From NCBI RefSeq assembly GCF_040639655.1, contig NZ_JBFAAI010000017.1, positions 153,373 through 217,372 of the forward strand: a stretch of 64,000 nt of DNA. The letters are read 5' to 3'. The notes under the pieces were generated by a model. The model saw nothing but the letters and a program-made list of their open reading frames with translations. It did not search any database and had not been told where the DNA came from. The stretch comes from Actinoplanes sp040639655. Lineage in GTDB: Bacteria > Actinomycetota > Actinomycetes > Mycobacteriales > Micromonosporaceae. The translations under genes and the position numbers were made by a program. Positions 16,798 to 25,375 of the stretch are shown here, in pieces. Numbering within the stretch: the stretch's first letter is position 1; each line of letters begins with the position of its first letter.

Positions 16798-16834
16798 CGG
16801 GGATGCCGCCGTCAAGGCGACACCCCCGGATTGA
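16798..16834 (-). terminator. Terminator after secA2
   Basis: On the minus strand a GC-rich stem (ccggggg...ccccgg, with an internal gccgcc/ggcgac pairing) follows the secA2 stop at 16854 by about 20 bases and is a plausible intrinsic terminator. Confidence 0.6.
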
Positions 16835-16853
16835 ATCGAAATAATGTGTGACC

Positions 16854-19145
16854 TCAGCCGCCGGACGTCAGTCGCCGGCCGACCGCGGCAATGAGCCGGT
16901 CCAGCTCGGAACCGAACGGGTTGTCGTGCACCAGGTAGGTCCAGGTGGCGCTGGGGCGTACGATCTCGGCCCGGTCCGGCTCCCAGCCGTCGGCCAGGTC
17001 GACCTCCTCGAACGTCTCGATGGTCCGTGCCTCGACCTGGGTGAGCAGCTCCTGGAAGGCCGGCACGGCCGCACGGTGGAACTCGTCGAGCGGGTCCAGC
17101 TTGCCCAGCGCGCGCAGGTGCACCCCCTCACGGACCTCGGACAGGTACGCCAGGTGCTCGGCCCACAGCCGGTCCAGGTGGAACAGCGCGATCGCCCGGG
17201 CCGCCTCGGACAGCACGTCCTCGTCGGTCTCCTTCGCCTTCTCCGGCGACTTCTCGAGCAGCATGATCGCCGCGACCTCGGAGGTCAGCAGCCGCTCGCG
17301 GCGCTCGGCCAGCAGCAGGCGCTGCTGCTCGGTCACCACGCTGTAGCGCCAGGTGTTCTTGTGGATCTCGTGGTTGACACCCTCGGCGACCCGCTGGGCG
17401 TGCTCCACGGCGTATTCCACCTGGGAGTCGTGCACGACGCCGTCGATGTCCATCCGCGGCGACGCCGGGAGGATGTCACCGGCGTGCCGGAAGACCAGCT
17501 CGTCCTCGAGGCTGACGAAGAAGACCGAGCGGCCCGGGTCGCCCTGCCGGCCGGCCCGGCCACGGAGCTGGTCGTCGACCCGGCGGCTGTCGTGCCGGCC
17601 GGAGCCGATCACGTAGAGGCCACCCAGCTCGACGACCGCGTCGCGGTCCTTCTCGTCGCTGCCGCCCAGACGGATGTCGACGCCACGGCCGGCCATCTGG
17701 GTGGAGACGGTGACCGCCCCGAGCGCGCCGGCCTCCGCGATGATCGCGGCCTCCTCGGCGTCGTTCTTCGCGTTCAGCACGTTGCACGGGACACCGGCGT
17801 CGGCGAGCTGCTGAGCCAGCCGCTCGGACGCCTTCACGTCCAGGGTGCCGATCAGCACCGGGCGGCCCGACTCGTGCGCGATCTTGATCTCCTCGACCAG
17901 CGCCTCGTCGCGCATGTCGTGCGCCGAGTAGATCCGGTCGACGTCGTCCTCACGGATGTTCGGCGTGTTCGGCGGGATCACCGCCACCTCGAGCTTGAAG
18001 TACTCCCGCAGCTGCTCGCCGACGTGCACGGCGGTCGCCGTCATGCCGCAGACCGTCTTGTAGAGCGCGATGAACGCCTGCACGGTGATGGTGTCCAGCA
18101 CCTCGCCCTCGGCGGTGGCGGACAGGCCCTCCTTGGCCTCCACGGCCGCCTGCAGGCCGTCCGGCCAGCGGCGGCGCTGGGCGACCCGGCCACGCATCTC
18201 GTCGATCAGCTCGACGCCGCCGTTGCGGACGATGTAGTCGACGTCGCGGCGCAGCAGCGCGTGCGCGTGCAGCGCCACGTTCACCGCGGACAGCTGCTCG
18301 ACCTGGTCGTCGGCATACAGGTCGACGCCGCCGAGCTTCTCCTCGACGTTCTTCAGGCCGTCCTCGGTGAAGGCCACCGAGCGGCCGTCCTCGGCGACCT
18401 CGTAGTCCTTGCCCCTGCGCAGCTCCCGCACCAGGGACGCGGCCTCGTGCACCGGGTCGCTCTCGGCCGAGGTGCTGCCGGCCAGCACCATCGGGACCCG
18501 GGCCTCGTCGATCAGGATCGAGTCGGCCTCGTCCACGATGCAGGTGGCGAGGTCGCGCTGCACCCGGTCGGCCACGTCGGTGACCAGCTGGTCGCGCAGG
18601 TAGTCGAAACCGGCCTCGCTCACCGAGACGTAGGTGACGTCGGCGGCGTACGCCTCACGGCGCTCCTCCTGCGTCATCGACTCGGTCACCGAGGCCACCG
18701 TGAGGCCGAGCAGCGTGTAGATCGGGCCCATCCACTCGGCGTCACGCCTGGCCAGATAGTCGTTGACGGTGAGAACGTGCACCGGGCCGTTGCCGAGGCG
18801 GGTGTGGCCGTACGCCGCGACGGCCGCGGTGAGGGTCTTGCCCTCACCGGTGGCCATCTCGGCGACCCGCTTGTCGAGCAGGGCCATGGCACCGAGCAGC
18901 TGGACGTCGTACGGCCGCTGGCTGATCGCCCGGCGGGCGGCCTCCCGCCCGATGGCACAGATCTCGACGTAGTCGGTGGCCTCGCGCGCGGCTTCGGTCA
19001 GCGCCGCGTCGTCCTTCTCCTGCAGCGCCTCCTCGCGCGCCTCGATGGCGGCGAGCCGCTTCGAGAGCGGGCCGAGGTCAACCGTCGTGCCCGGACGCTG
19101 GAGAAACTTGCGGAACCGGCTCTTCAGCCGCTGCGACACACCCAT
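16854..19145 (-). CDS. secA2: Accessory Sec translocase ATPase SecA2
   Basis: A 763-residue SecA motor. Walker A is MATGEGKT near residue 100, the DEAD-type box reads IVDEADSILID, and later motifs QMAGRGVDIRLGG and QLRGRAGRQGDPG belong to nucleotide-binding domain 2. It is about 150-200 residues shorter than SecA1 because the C-terminal linker and zinc-binding tail are absent; the last residues are RRLTSGG. Shortness and context mark it as SecA2, which drives export of a small set of proteins with the canonical SecYEG. ATG 19145 is chosen over a TTG three codons upstream. Confidence 0.9.
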   Translation of the reverse strand: MGVSQRLKSRFRKFLQRPGTTVDLGPLSKRLAAIEAREEALQEKDDAALTEAAREATDYVEICAIGREAARRAISQRPYDVQLLGAMALLDKRVAEMATGEGKTLTAAVAAYGHTRLGNGPVHVLTVNDYLARRDAEWMGPIYTLLGLTVASVTESMTQEERREAYAADVTYVSVSEAGFDYLRDQLVTDVADRVQRDLATCIVDEADSILIDEARVPMVLAGSTSAESDPVHEAASLVRELRRGKDYEVAEDGRSVAFTEDGLKNVEEKLGGVDLYADDQVEQLSAVNVALHAHALLRRDVDYIVRNGGVELIDEMRGRVAQRRRWPDGLQAAVEAKEGLSATAEGEVLDTITVQAFIALYKTVCGMTATAVHVGEQLREYFKLEVAVIPPNTPNIREDDVDRIYSAHDMRDEALVEEIKIAHESGRPVLIGTLDVKASERLAQQLADAGVPCNVLNAKNDAEEAAIIAEAGALGAVTVSTQMAGRGVDIRLGGSDEKDRDAVVELGGLYVIGSGRHDSRRVDDQLRGRAGRQGDPGRSVFFVSLEDELVFRHAGDILPASPRMDIDGVVHDSQVEYAVEHAQRVAEGVNHEIHKNTWRYSVVTEQQRLLLAERRERLLTSEVAAIMLLEKSPEKAKETDEDVLSEAARAIALFHLDRLWAEHLAYLSEVREGVHLRALGKLDPLDEFHRAAVPAFQELLTQVEARTIETFEEVDLADGWEPDRAEIVRPSATWTYLVHDNPFGSELDRLIAAVGRRLTSGG

Positions 19146-19202
19146 GGCGCGCAACGGTACTGCATTTTGCCCGATCTCAGGCGACGGACTCCCGCCGTAC
19201 CG

Positions 19203-20288
19203 TCAGAAGGTGATGACCGCCTGCAACTCACTCCGGCGGCGCTCGGCGAGATCGGTGAGCAGCGCCGGCGCCTCATCGAACGGCACCATCGCGGTGACCA
19301 GGTGTTTCCGGATCGCGTCGCCGTCGGTGCGGAGCAGATCCAGGGTGGCGGCGGAGAGCCGCTCCCGGTCCCAGGCGTGCGCCAGTCCGCGCGGGACCCG
19401 GCCGATCTGTGCGCAGCGCACCGCGAGGCCGTTGTGGTGGAACTCCTCGCCGAGGCGGACCTCGTCCGCACCGCCGGGATAGAAGGCCAGGTCGATCACG
19501 GTGCCCTGCGGGCGCAGCAGCCGCAGCGCGAGATGCAGGGCGGCGGCCTGCCCGCGGCACTGGAACACCACGTCGGCACCGCGGTCGCCGTCGGCGTGCC
19601 GCCAGCGGGTCTTGAGGGTGACCGCGGCGTCGCCGGCCTCCGGGTCGAGGGTCTCCAGGCCCAGCGCCTCCGCCACCTCGCGGCGCGCCGCGGTGGGATC
19701 GACCACGACCACCGAGGCGGCCCCGTGCGCGCGGGCGAACAGGGCGGTGAGAAGGCCGACCACGCCCGCGCCGACGACCGCCACCCGGCAGCCGGAGACG
19801 CCGTCGGCGAGCGAGCGCACCGCCGGGCCGAACCGGTCGGCCGCCGCGTGCAGCAGTCCGTTGGCGCAGATCGGTCCCATGTGCGCGGCGTAGATGCCGA
19901 GCACCGGGTCGAGACCGGCGGGCAGCGGCACCACCCGGTCGCGCAGCGGGTCGGCGGCATATCCGGTGCGGTGCCCGTAGGTCATCGCCACGATCGTGCC
20001 GTCCGGGACGGCCGGGGTGCGGCTGTGCTCGACCCGGGCCACCTCCATGTAGCCGAGCCGGGTCACCGGGTACGCCTGGTCCGGCGGGGCGCCGAACAGT
20101 CCGAGAGCCGGGTCGAAACCGGCGTGCAGGGCCGGGTTGGTGCCCTTCAGAAAGGTCAGTTCGGTGCCGGCGGAGACTCCGCTGAACAGGGTCCGGGCGT
20201 GGAAGCCGCCGTCCGGCACGTCGTCGCCGGGTACGTCGGTGATCTGCACCTGGCCGGGTGCGGTGACGATCAGGTTGCGGTCAGGCAC
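19203..20288 (-). CDS. Zinc-type (MDR) alcohol dehydrogenase-like oxidoreductase
   Basis: A 361-residue medium-chain dehydrogenase/reductase. The N-terminal catalytic domain carries FSGVSAGTELTFLKG, where classical enzymes have a zinc-binding Cys; the Ser here suggests altered or absent catalytic zinc, as in BchC-like and bidomain oxidoreductase relatives. The Rossmann domain contains VAVVGAGVVGLLTAL near residue 170. Its start overlaps the Gfo/Idh/MocA gene by 8 bases, so the pair is coupled and likely acts on a common sugar or polyol. Substrate unknown. Confidence 0.8.
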   Translation of the reverse strand: MPDRNLIVTAPGQVQITDVPGDDVPDGGFHARTLFSGVSAGTELTFLKGTNPALHAGFDPALGLFGAPPDQAYPVTRLGYMEVARVEHSRTPAVPDGTIVAMTYGHRTGYAADPLRDRVVPLPAGLDPVLGIYAAHMGPICANGLLHAAADRFGPAVRSLADGVSGCRVAVVGAGVVGLLTALFARAHGAASVVVVDPTAARREVAEALGLETLDPEAGDAAVTLKTRWRHADGDRGADVVFQCRGQAAALHLALRLLRPQGTVIDLAFYPGGADEVRLGEEFHHNGLAVRCAQIGRVPRGLAHAWDRERLSAATLDLLRTDGDAIRKHLVTAMVPFDEAPALLTDLAERRRSELQAVITF

Positions 20289-21255
20289 GGGCCACCCCCG
20301 GGGTCACGACGCGGCCCTCGGCCGCGGACTGGGCGACGGCAAGAGCAAGTTCGTGGGTACGGAGTGCCTCGGCGTAGGGCACGCGGATGTCGTCGCCCTC
20401 GCCCCGGACGGCACGGACGAACGCCTGGTCCACCGCGACGTGGCCGTCGGCCGGGTCGCAGGTGACCGTTTCGGTACGCTCGCCGTCGCGGATCACCAGC
20501 TCGGTCTCGGTCAGGGCGAGGGCCAGCCCGTCGGCGTAGACCTCCAGCCCGGCGCGCTGCTTCCAGCCGAGCACGCAGGTGGCCGCCAGGTTGCCGACCG
20601 CGCCGCTCGCGAACCGCAGCACCGCGGTGGTGGCGCCGTCCACGTCCGCGCCGTCGACCGGCGGTGGCGTGCCGTTGCCGTAGGCGAACACCTCGTCGAC
20701 CTCACCGGCCAGGTGCCGGGCCAGGTCGAGGACGTGCGCGGCCTGCTCGACGACCGGTCCGCCGGATCGCCCGCCGATCGGCCACCAGGCCACCGGGGGA
20801 ACCTTGTCCAGCCAGGAACCCGTGATCAGCCGGATCGGCCGGCCGTCCAGCACCTGCCGGGCCTTCTCCACCACGGGCAGGTAGCGCCAGTGGTGGCCGA
20901 CCGCGGTGAGCGCCTTGCCGGCGTCGACGAGAGCGGCGATCTCGGTGGCGATGCCGTGGTTGATCGCGATCGGCTTCTCCACGAACATCGGCAGCCCGGC
21001 CGCGAGGACGGCCCGTTCAGCGTCACCGTGTGCGAACGGCGGCACGCAGACGTAGACCGCGTCCGGCCCGTCGGCGAGCAGGTCGCCGACGGTGTCGTAG
21101 GTCCGTGCCCCGTGCTGCCCGGCGAGACGCTCCGCGGCCTCGGGCACGACATCGGTGACACCGCTGACCTGTACTTCCGGCAGTCCCGACAGCACCCGCG
21201 CGTGCCGAGCCGCGACGCCGCCCGCGCCGATCAGGCCGATTCTGGTGGTGTTCAT
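20281..21255 (-). CDS. Gfo/Idh/MocA family oxidoreductase
   Basis: A 324-residue NAD(P)-dependent sugar oxidoreductase. RIGLIGAGGVAARHARVL at the N-terminus is the Rossmann fold dinucleotide site; FVEKPIAINH near residue 95 holds the family EKP motif with the catalytic Lys. ATG 21255 is chosen because GGGGAGC lies just upstream; further in-frame sequence lacks homology. It is divergent from gpgS by 156 bases. With the MDR dehydrogenase it forms a two-gene sugar oxidation or transformation operon. Confidence 0.85.
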   Translation of the reverse strand: MNTTRIGLIGAGGVAARHARVLSGLPEVQVSGVTDVVPEAAERLAGQHGARTYDTVGDLLADGPDAVYVCVPPFAHGDAERAVLAAGLPMFVEKPIAINHGIATEIAALVDAGKALTAVGHHWRYLPVVEKARQVLDGRPIRLITGSWLDKVPPVAWWPIGGRSGGPVVEQAAHVLDLARHLAGEVDEVFAYGNGTPPPVDGADVDGATTAVLRFASGAVGNLAATCVLGWKQRAGLEVYADGLALALTETELVIRDGERTETVTCDPADGHVAVDQAFVRAVRGEGDDIRVPYAEALRTHELALAVAQSAAEGRVVTPGVARA

Positions 21256-21411
21256 GTGCTCCCCTGTCCCTCGTCGGCCGCATCTGTTACCAGCCGGCCG
21301 AATGCCAAACATCGACGAAAGAGGGATTCGTCACGCCCCAGATGGATTGATCACGGTGAAGTTCGGGAAAGGAGGCGGAGCCGACAAGATCGCGCAACTG
21401 GGGGACAGCCG

Positions 21412-22410
21412 ATGTGGCAATCGCACACGACCACCTCACCCGTCGTCGAGGCATGGACGACCTACCGGACCGGCCATGCCGGTCGATGGACACCCGAGGC
21501 ACTGCTGAGGGCGAAGAACCGTAACCGGGTCAGCGTCGTCATCCCGGCCCGCAACGAGGAGGCCACCATCGGTGCGATCGTCGCCACGATCCGCCGTGAC
21601 CTGCTTGAACGCGTGCCGCTGGTGGACGAGATCGTGGTGGTGGACTCGCGCTCCACCGACGCCACCGCGACGGTGGCCCACCAGGCCGGGGCCCGGGTGG
21701 TCAGTCAGGACCAGATGACCCGCGGACTGCCCCGGATGGAGGGCAAGGGCGACGCGCTGTGGGCGGGGCTCGCCGCCAGCAACGGTGACGTCGTCGCCTT
21801 CGTCGACGGCGACCTGCACGAGTTCTCGTCGCACTTCGTGACCGGACTGATCGGCCCGCTGCTCACCGACCAGTCGGTCGAGTTCGTCAAGGGCTTCTAC
21901 CACCGGCCACTGAACGGGCCGGTGAGCGTGGAGGCCGACGGCGGCGGGCGGGTCACCGAACTCGCCGCCCGGCCACTGATCAACCTGTTCTTCCCGGAGC
22001 TGGCCGGATTCGTGCAGCCGCTCGCCGGTGAGTACGCGGGACGCCGCCGCACCCTGGAACGGGTGCCGTTCGTCTCCGGGTACGGCGTCGAGGTCGGCAT
22101 GCTGATCGACCTGGTGGACCTGGTCGGCCTGGACGCGCTCGCCCAGGTCGATCTCGGCGAGCGTAAGCACCGGCACCAGAACAGCGAGGCCCTCGGCCGG
22201 ATGGCCGCGCAGATCATGGTGACGGCCTGGTCGCGGATGTACCGGCGCGGCCTGGTGACCGAGCCGCTGCCGCCGTCCACGCTGCTCACCCAGTTCCGCC
22301 GGGGCGGACAGGACGCGTTGCCGAACCTGGACCGGCAGATCGCCGTCACCGACACCGGCGTGACCGAGCGGCCGCCGCTGGCCTCGCTCCGCAGCGCGGT
22401 CGCCGCATGA
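21412..22410 (+). CDS. gpgS: Glucosyl-3-phosphoglycerate synthase
   Basis: A 332-residue GT81-type enzyme that transfers glucose from an NDP-glucose to 3-phosphoglycerate, the first step of glucosylglycerate and methylglucose lipopolysaccharide synthesis. Family motifs are visible: VSVVIPARNEEATIGAIV, VVDSRSTDAT, MEGKGDALW, VVAFVDGDLHEF (metal/nucleotide site) and VSGYGVEVGML. The start ATG 21412 has GGGGA a few bases upstream. The glycosyltransferase gene overlaps its stop by 4 bases. No phosphatase (GpgP) gene is seen nearby. Confidence 0.88.
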   Translation: MWQSHTTTSPVVEAWTTYRTGHAGRWTPEALLRAKNRNRVSVVIPARNEEATIGAIVATIRRDLLERVPLVDEIVVVDSRSTDATATVAHQAGARVVSQDQMTRGLPRMEGKGDALWAGLAASNGDVVAFVDGDLHEFSSHFVTGLIGPLLTDQSVEFVKGFYHRPLNGPVSVEADGGGRVTELAARPLINLFFPELAGFVQPLAGEYAGRRRTLERVPFVSGYGVEVGMLIDLVDLVGLDALAQVDLGERKHRHQNSEALGRMAAQIMVTAWSRMYRRGLVTEPLPPSTLLTQFRRGGQDALPNLDRQIAVTDTGVTERPPLASLRSAVAA

Positions 22411-23522
22411 AGGTCCTGATGAACGCCGGGCCGTGGCTGGCGGTGCCGCCGGCCGGGTACGGCGGGATCGAGAACGTCATCGCCACCCTCGTGCCGGAGC
22501 TCCGTGCCCTCGGCGTCGAGGTGGTGCTCGCCAGCGTCGGCGAGAGCACCATCGAGGTCGACGGCCGGGTGTCGGTCTTCGAACGCGGTCAGTTCGGGCA
22601 CATCCAGCGGCCCTACAACCAGGCGGTCGGGATCGTCCAGGCGCACCAGCACGCGGTGGCCCGGGCGGTCGCCGCGGGCGGGTTCGACGTGCTGCACGAC
22701 CATGTCGAGGCGGCCGGGCTGGTCACCGCCGCGGCCCTCGGCGACGGCGCTCCGCCGGTGCTCCACACCCTGCACTGGGACCTGCACAAGCATCCCGAGC
22801 TGTACGGCAACTTCGACGGCGGCGGACGGGTCCGGGTCAACGGCGTGTCCGCGTCGCAGCTGGCCCGTGCCCCGGAGGCGCTGCGCCGGCACTCGATCGG
22901 GCACGTCCATCTGGCCACGCCGCTGGCCGACCGTCCCGTGCCGGAGATCAGCCGCGGGTCGTACGCCGTGGTCCTGGGCCGGATCAACCCGGGCAAGGGA
23001 CAGGACCTGGCGGCCCGGCTCGCCCACGAGGCCGGGTTCGACCTCGTGCTGGCGGGGCCCGTCGGGCCGTACCGCAACCCCGCGGAGCTCGCCGCCGCGG
23101 AGGGTGACCGGACCGCCGACGGCAACCCCGACGTGCGTTTCTGGCGGGAGAAGGTCTCCCCGCACGTGGACGGGACACGGGTGCGCTGGGTCGGCACGGT
23201 GACCGGCCGCGACCGGGACCTGCTGGTGGCCGGGGCCCGCGCCGCGTTCTTCCCGCTGCGCTGGGAGGAACCGGGCGGCACCGCCGTGGTCGAGTCGCTG
23301 GCGCTCGGTACGCCGGTGGTCGGCATCGCCCGCGGCTGCCTGCCCGAACTGATCGACGACGGCGTGACCGGCCTGCTCACCACCGACGAGGAAGCCCTCG
23401 GCGAGCTGGTCCACAAGGCCGGCGCCATCGATCCGGGAGCCTGCCGGGCGGCGGCCGAGAGCCGGTTCACCCCGGCCGTCATGGCCGCTTCCTATCTCGC
23501 TCTCTATGAGCAGCTGCGCTGA
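22407..23522 (+). CDS. GT4-family glycosyltransferase
   Basis: A 371-residue GT-B glycosyltransferase. The N-terminal domain starts MKVLMNAGPWLAVPPAGYGG, a glycine-rich acceptor loop typical of GT4; the C-terminal domain contains VVLGRINPGKGQDLA and the nucleotide-sugar site FPLRWEEPGGTAVVESLALG with the E-x7-E pattern. ATG overlaps the gpgS stop (ATGA), so both are made together; it may extend or use glucosylglycerate, but that is inference. A strong hairpin follows. Confidence 0.85.
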   Translation: MKVLMNAGPWLAVPPAGYGGIENVIATLVPELRALGVEVVLASVGESTIEVDGRVSVFERGQFGHIQRPYNQAVGIVQAHQHAVARAVAAGGFDVLHDHVEAAGLVTAAALGDGAPPVLHTLHWDLHKHPELYGNFDGGGRVRVNGVSASQLARAPEALRRHSIGHVHLATPLADRPVPEISRGSYAVVLGRINPGKGQDLAARLAHEAGFDLVLAGPVGPYRNPAELAAAEGDRTADGNPDVRFWREKVSPHVDGTRVRWVGTVTGRDRDLLVAGARAAFFPLRWEEPGGTAVVESLALGTPVVGIARGCLPELIDDGVTGLLTTDEEALGELVHKAGAIDPGACRAAAESRFTPAVMAASYLALYEQLR

Positions 23523-23552
23523 CGTGGCGATGAACAGCCGCGCTGACGTTTG

Positions 23553-23599
23553 CCCCGGCCGGGCGACGGGCACCTGGAGTGCCTGACGCCCGGCCGGGC
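23553..23599 (+). terminator. Hairpin after gpgS operon
   Basis: ccccggccgggcg (about 23553-23565) can pair with cgcccggccgggc (about 23587-23599); a smaller ggcac/gtgcc stem lies inside. It separates the glycosyltransferase from the signalling island. Confidence 0.65.
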
Positions 23600-23629
23600 G
23601 TCGTGCGCAGACAGCGGGAGGGGACGCCG

Positions 23630-24370
23630 ATGCCCAGCCAGCTCGTCTGCCGGCCGGAGCGTGACCTTCCGGTGGGAGTGCTGCGGGTCAGCGGCACTCT
23701 GGACCGTTTCACCGGTGGTGCTCTCGGTGCCGCCGTACGCCGGAGTCTGTCGGTGCAGCCGGCGAAGGTGCTCCTCGACGTCACCCGGCTCGACGTCAGG
23801 GATCCGGGGGCCCTGGACGGGCTGGGCGCCGTGGTCTGTCAGACCGAGGATTTCCCGGCGGTGCCGATCGTGGTGTGTGGCGCCGACCCGGCTACCCGCG
23901 ACGCGCTGGCCGCCGACCGCGACTGCGGCCGCCTGGAGATCGCCGAGGACTGTGACACGGCGATCGCCGAGGCGGAGGCCCAGCCCGGCACCCCGTCGAT
24001 ACGGGTGCGCCTGCGGCCGGTCCCGGAGGCCTGCCGGCAGGTGCGCCATCTGGTCAGCCAGGCCTGCACCACGTGGCAGCACACCGACGTGACGGCCACC
24101 GCCACGCTGGTCGCCACCGAACTGGTGGCGAACGTGGTCCGGCACGCGCACACGACGATGGAGTTCACTCTGGGCCTGCGCGACGGACGCCTGATCATGG
24201 CGGTCCGGGACCGCAGCCGGGTCATCCCCCGCGCAATGGATCCGTCCGTCAACGACGCCGGCGGGCGCGGTCTGCGCCTGGTCCGCGACCTCACCGACAC
24301 GTGGGGTGTGCTTCCGGTTGCCGACGGTAAGGTGGTGTGGTCTCAGCTCACGACCGGAGCCGCCGTGTGA
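23630..24370 (+). CDS. STAS-HATPase fusion (anti-sigma factor kinase type), first of two
   Basis: A 246-residue fusion. Residues 1-115 are a STAS domain (PVGVLRVSGTLDRFTGG, KVLLDVTRLDVRDPGALDGL), and 120-246 a RsbW/SpoIIAB-type HATPase_c_2 domain with an N-box ATELVANVVRHAH and the glycine loop GGRGLRLV. The STAS lacks the phosphorylatable Ser/Thr: the DSSG position reads DPGA. ATG 23630 follows GGAGGGG. It probably acts as a partner-switching regulator of a SigF-type factor. The CheB-like gene overlaps its stop (GTGA). Confidence 0.82.
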   Translation: MPSQLVCRPERDLPVGVLRVSGTLDRFTGGALGAAVRRSLSVQPAKVLLDVTRLDVRDPGALDGLGAVVCQTEDFPAVPIVVCGADPATRDALAADRDCGRLEIAEDCDTAIAEAEAQPGTPSIRVRLRPVPEACRQVRHLVSQACTTWQHTDVTATATLVATELVANVVRHAHTTMEFTLGLRDGRLIMAVRDRSRVIPRAMDPSVNDAGGRGLRLVRDLTDTWGVLPVADGKVVWSQLTTGAAV

Positions 24371-25026
24371 CCCAGGCCGCACCGGCACAGCACCGGGATC
24401 TCGTCGCCGTCGGAGCGTCCGCCGGCGGGGTCGAGGCGCTGCGTGCGCTGGTCGCGGGACTGCCCCCGGCGTACCCGGGCGCCCTTCTGGTCGTGTTGCA
24501 CGTGCCCCGGTCCGCGCCGAGCGCGTTGTCCGGCATCCTGTCGCGTAACGGCCCGCTGCCCGCCACCACCGCGGCCGACGGCGAGCCGGTGATGCCCGGG
24601 CGGATCTATGTCGCCCCCGCCGATCATCACCTGCTCCTGCTCGACGGCCATCTGCGGCTGAGCCGGGGCCCGGCCGAGAACGGGCACCGCCCGGCCGTCG
24701 ACCCCCTGTTCCGTTCGGTGGCCCGCGCCGCCGGGCGGCGGGCCGTCGGGGTGGTCCTGTCCGGTTCCCGCGACGACGGCGCGGCCGGCCTGGCCTCGAT
24801 CGCGGCGCGCGGCGGGACGACCGTCGTGCAGGAGCCCGGCGAAGCACTGCACCCGTGGATGCCGCGGGCCGCCCTGGACGCGGTCCAGGCCGACCATGTG
24901 GAGCCGGCCGCCAAGATCGGCCCGCTGCTGGACAAGATCGCCAAGGGACCTTTGCCGCCGGGCCCCGACCAGCGCCGGACGGCCTGCTCGATGCCGAGGT
25001 GGCGATGTCCGACTTCCGCCCGCTGA
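24367..25026 (+). CDS. cheB: CheB-type methylesterase domain protein (apparently frameshifted at its 3' end)
   Basis: Residues 1-190 are a complete CheB methylesterase domain without a receiver: GASAGGVEAL (catalytic Ser), VVLHVPRSAPSAL (His), GENGHRPAVDPLF-type segment, GVVLSGSRDDGA (Asp). GTG 24367 overlaps the preceding stop and suggests coupling. After about residue 195 the frame turns into unrelated sequence (RRTACSMPRWRCPTSAR) and stops at 25026, whereas the zinc-binding tail usual for these proteins continues in another frame. It would remove methyl groups from receptor Glu residues, but no chemoreceptor is nearby, so its partner is probably the adjacent CheR-PAS or a STAS protein. Confidence 0.75.
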   Translation: MTQAAPAQHRDLVAVGASAGGVEALRALVAGLPPAYPGALLVVLHVPRSAPSALSGILSRNGPLPATTAADGEPVMPGRIYVAPADHHLLLLDGHLRLSRGPAENGHRPAVDPLFRSVARAAGRRAVGVVLSGSRDDGAAGLASIAARGGTTVVQEPGEALHPWMPRAALDAVQADHVEPAAKIGPLLDKIAKGPLPPGPDQRRTACSMPRWRCPTSAR

Positions 25027-25364
25027 GCTCCGACCACCTGGCCCCGCCGGTCGGATTCGGCTGTCCCGCGTGCGGCGGAAGCCTGTTCCAGCTCGAGGGC
25101 CGGCCGAGCCCGCGGTTCCGCTGCCGGGTCGGCCACGCGTGGTCGCCGGAGACCCTGCTGGCCGAGCAGGCCGAAATGCTCGAGGGGCACTCTGGATGGC
25201 GTTGCGCGTTGCGGGAGAAAGCCGACCTGAGCCGCCGGATGGACGCCGGTGGACGGGACCACTACCTGGCACGGGCCGAGGACGCCGAACTCGCGACCGC
25301 CACCCTCCAGGAGCTGCTCGCCGGGCCGGTGCCGCTGCCGCAGCCGACGACTGAGGTGGGGTAG
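25005..25364 (+). pseudogene. Detached zinc-binding C-terminal part of the CheB-like protein
   Basis: In a different frame from the CheB domain one reads AEVAMSDFRPLSSDHLAP, then FGCPACGGSLFQL and RFRCRVGHAWSPETLLAEQ, a CxxC...C-x-x-x-H cluster that normally ends related CheB proteins. About residue 62 of this piece the expected GALWMALR stretch is readable only in a third frame over roughly 30 bases before the original frame resumes at REKADLSRRM. Three shifts would be needed to restore the gene. Either the gene is decaying or there are sequence errors. Confidence 0.6.
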
Positions 25365-25375
25365 CGTTCCGGATC

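Noticed and set aside
16848..20465. 1200-residue plus-strand open frame
   Set aside because: It lies opposite secA2 and the MDR gene, has His/Arg/Val-rich shadow composition and no domain.
24940..24990. Programmed -1 frameshift in the CheB-like gene
   Set aside because: No X-XXY-YYZ slippery heptamer is visible, and two further shifts downstream would still be required, so decay or sequencing error is likelier.
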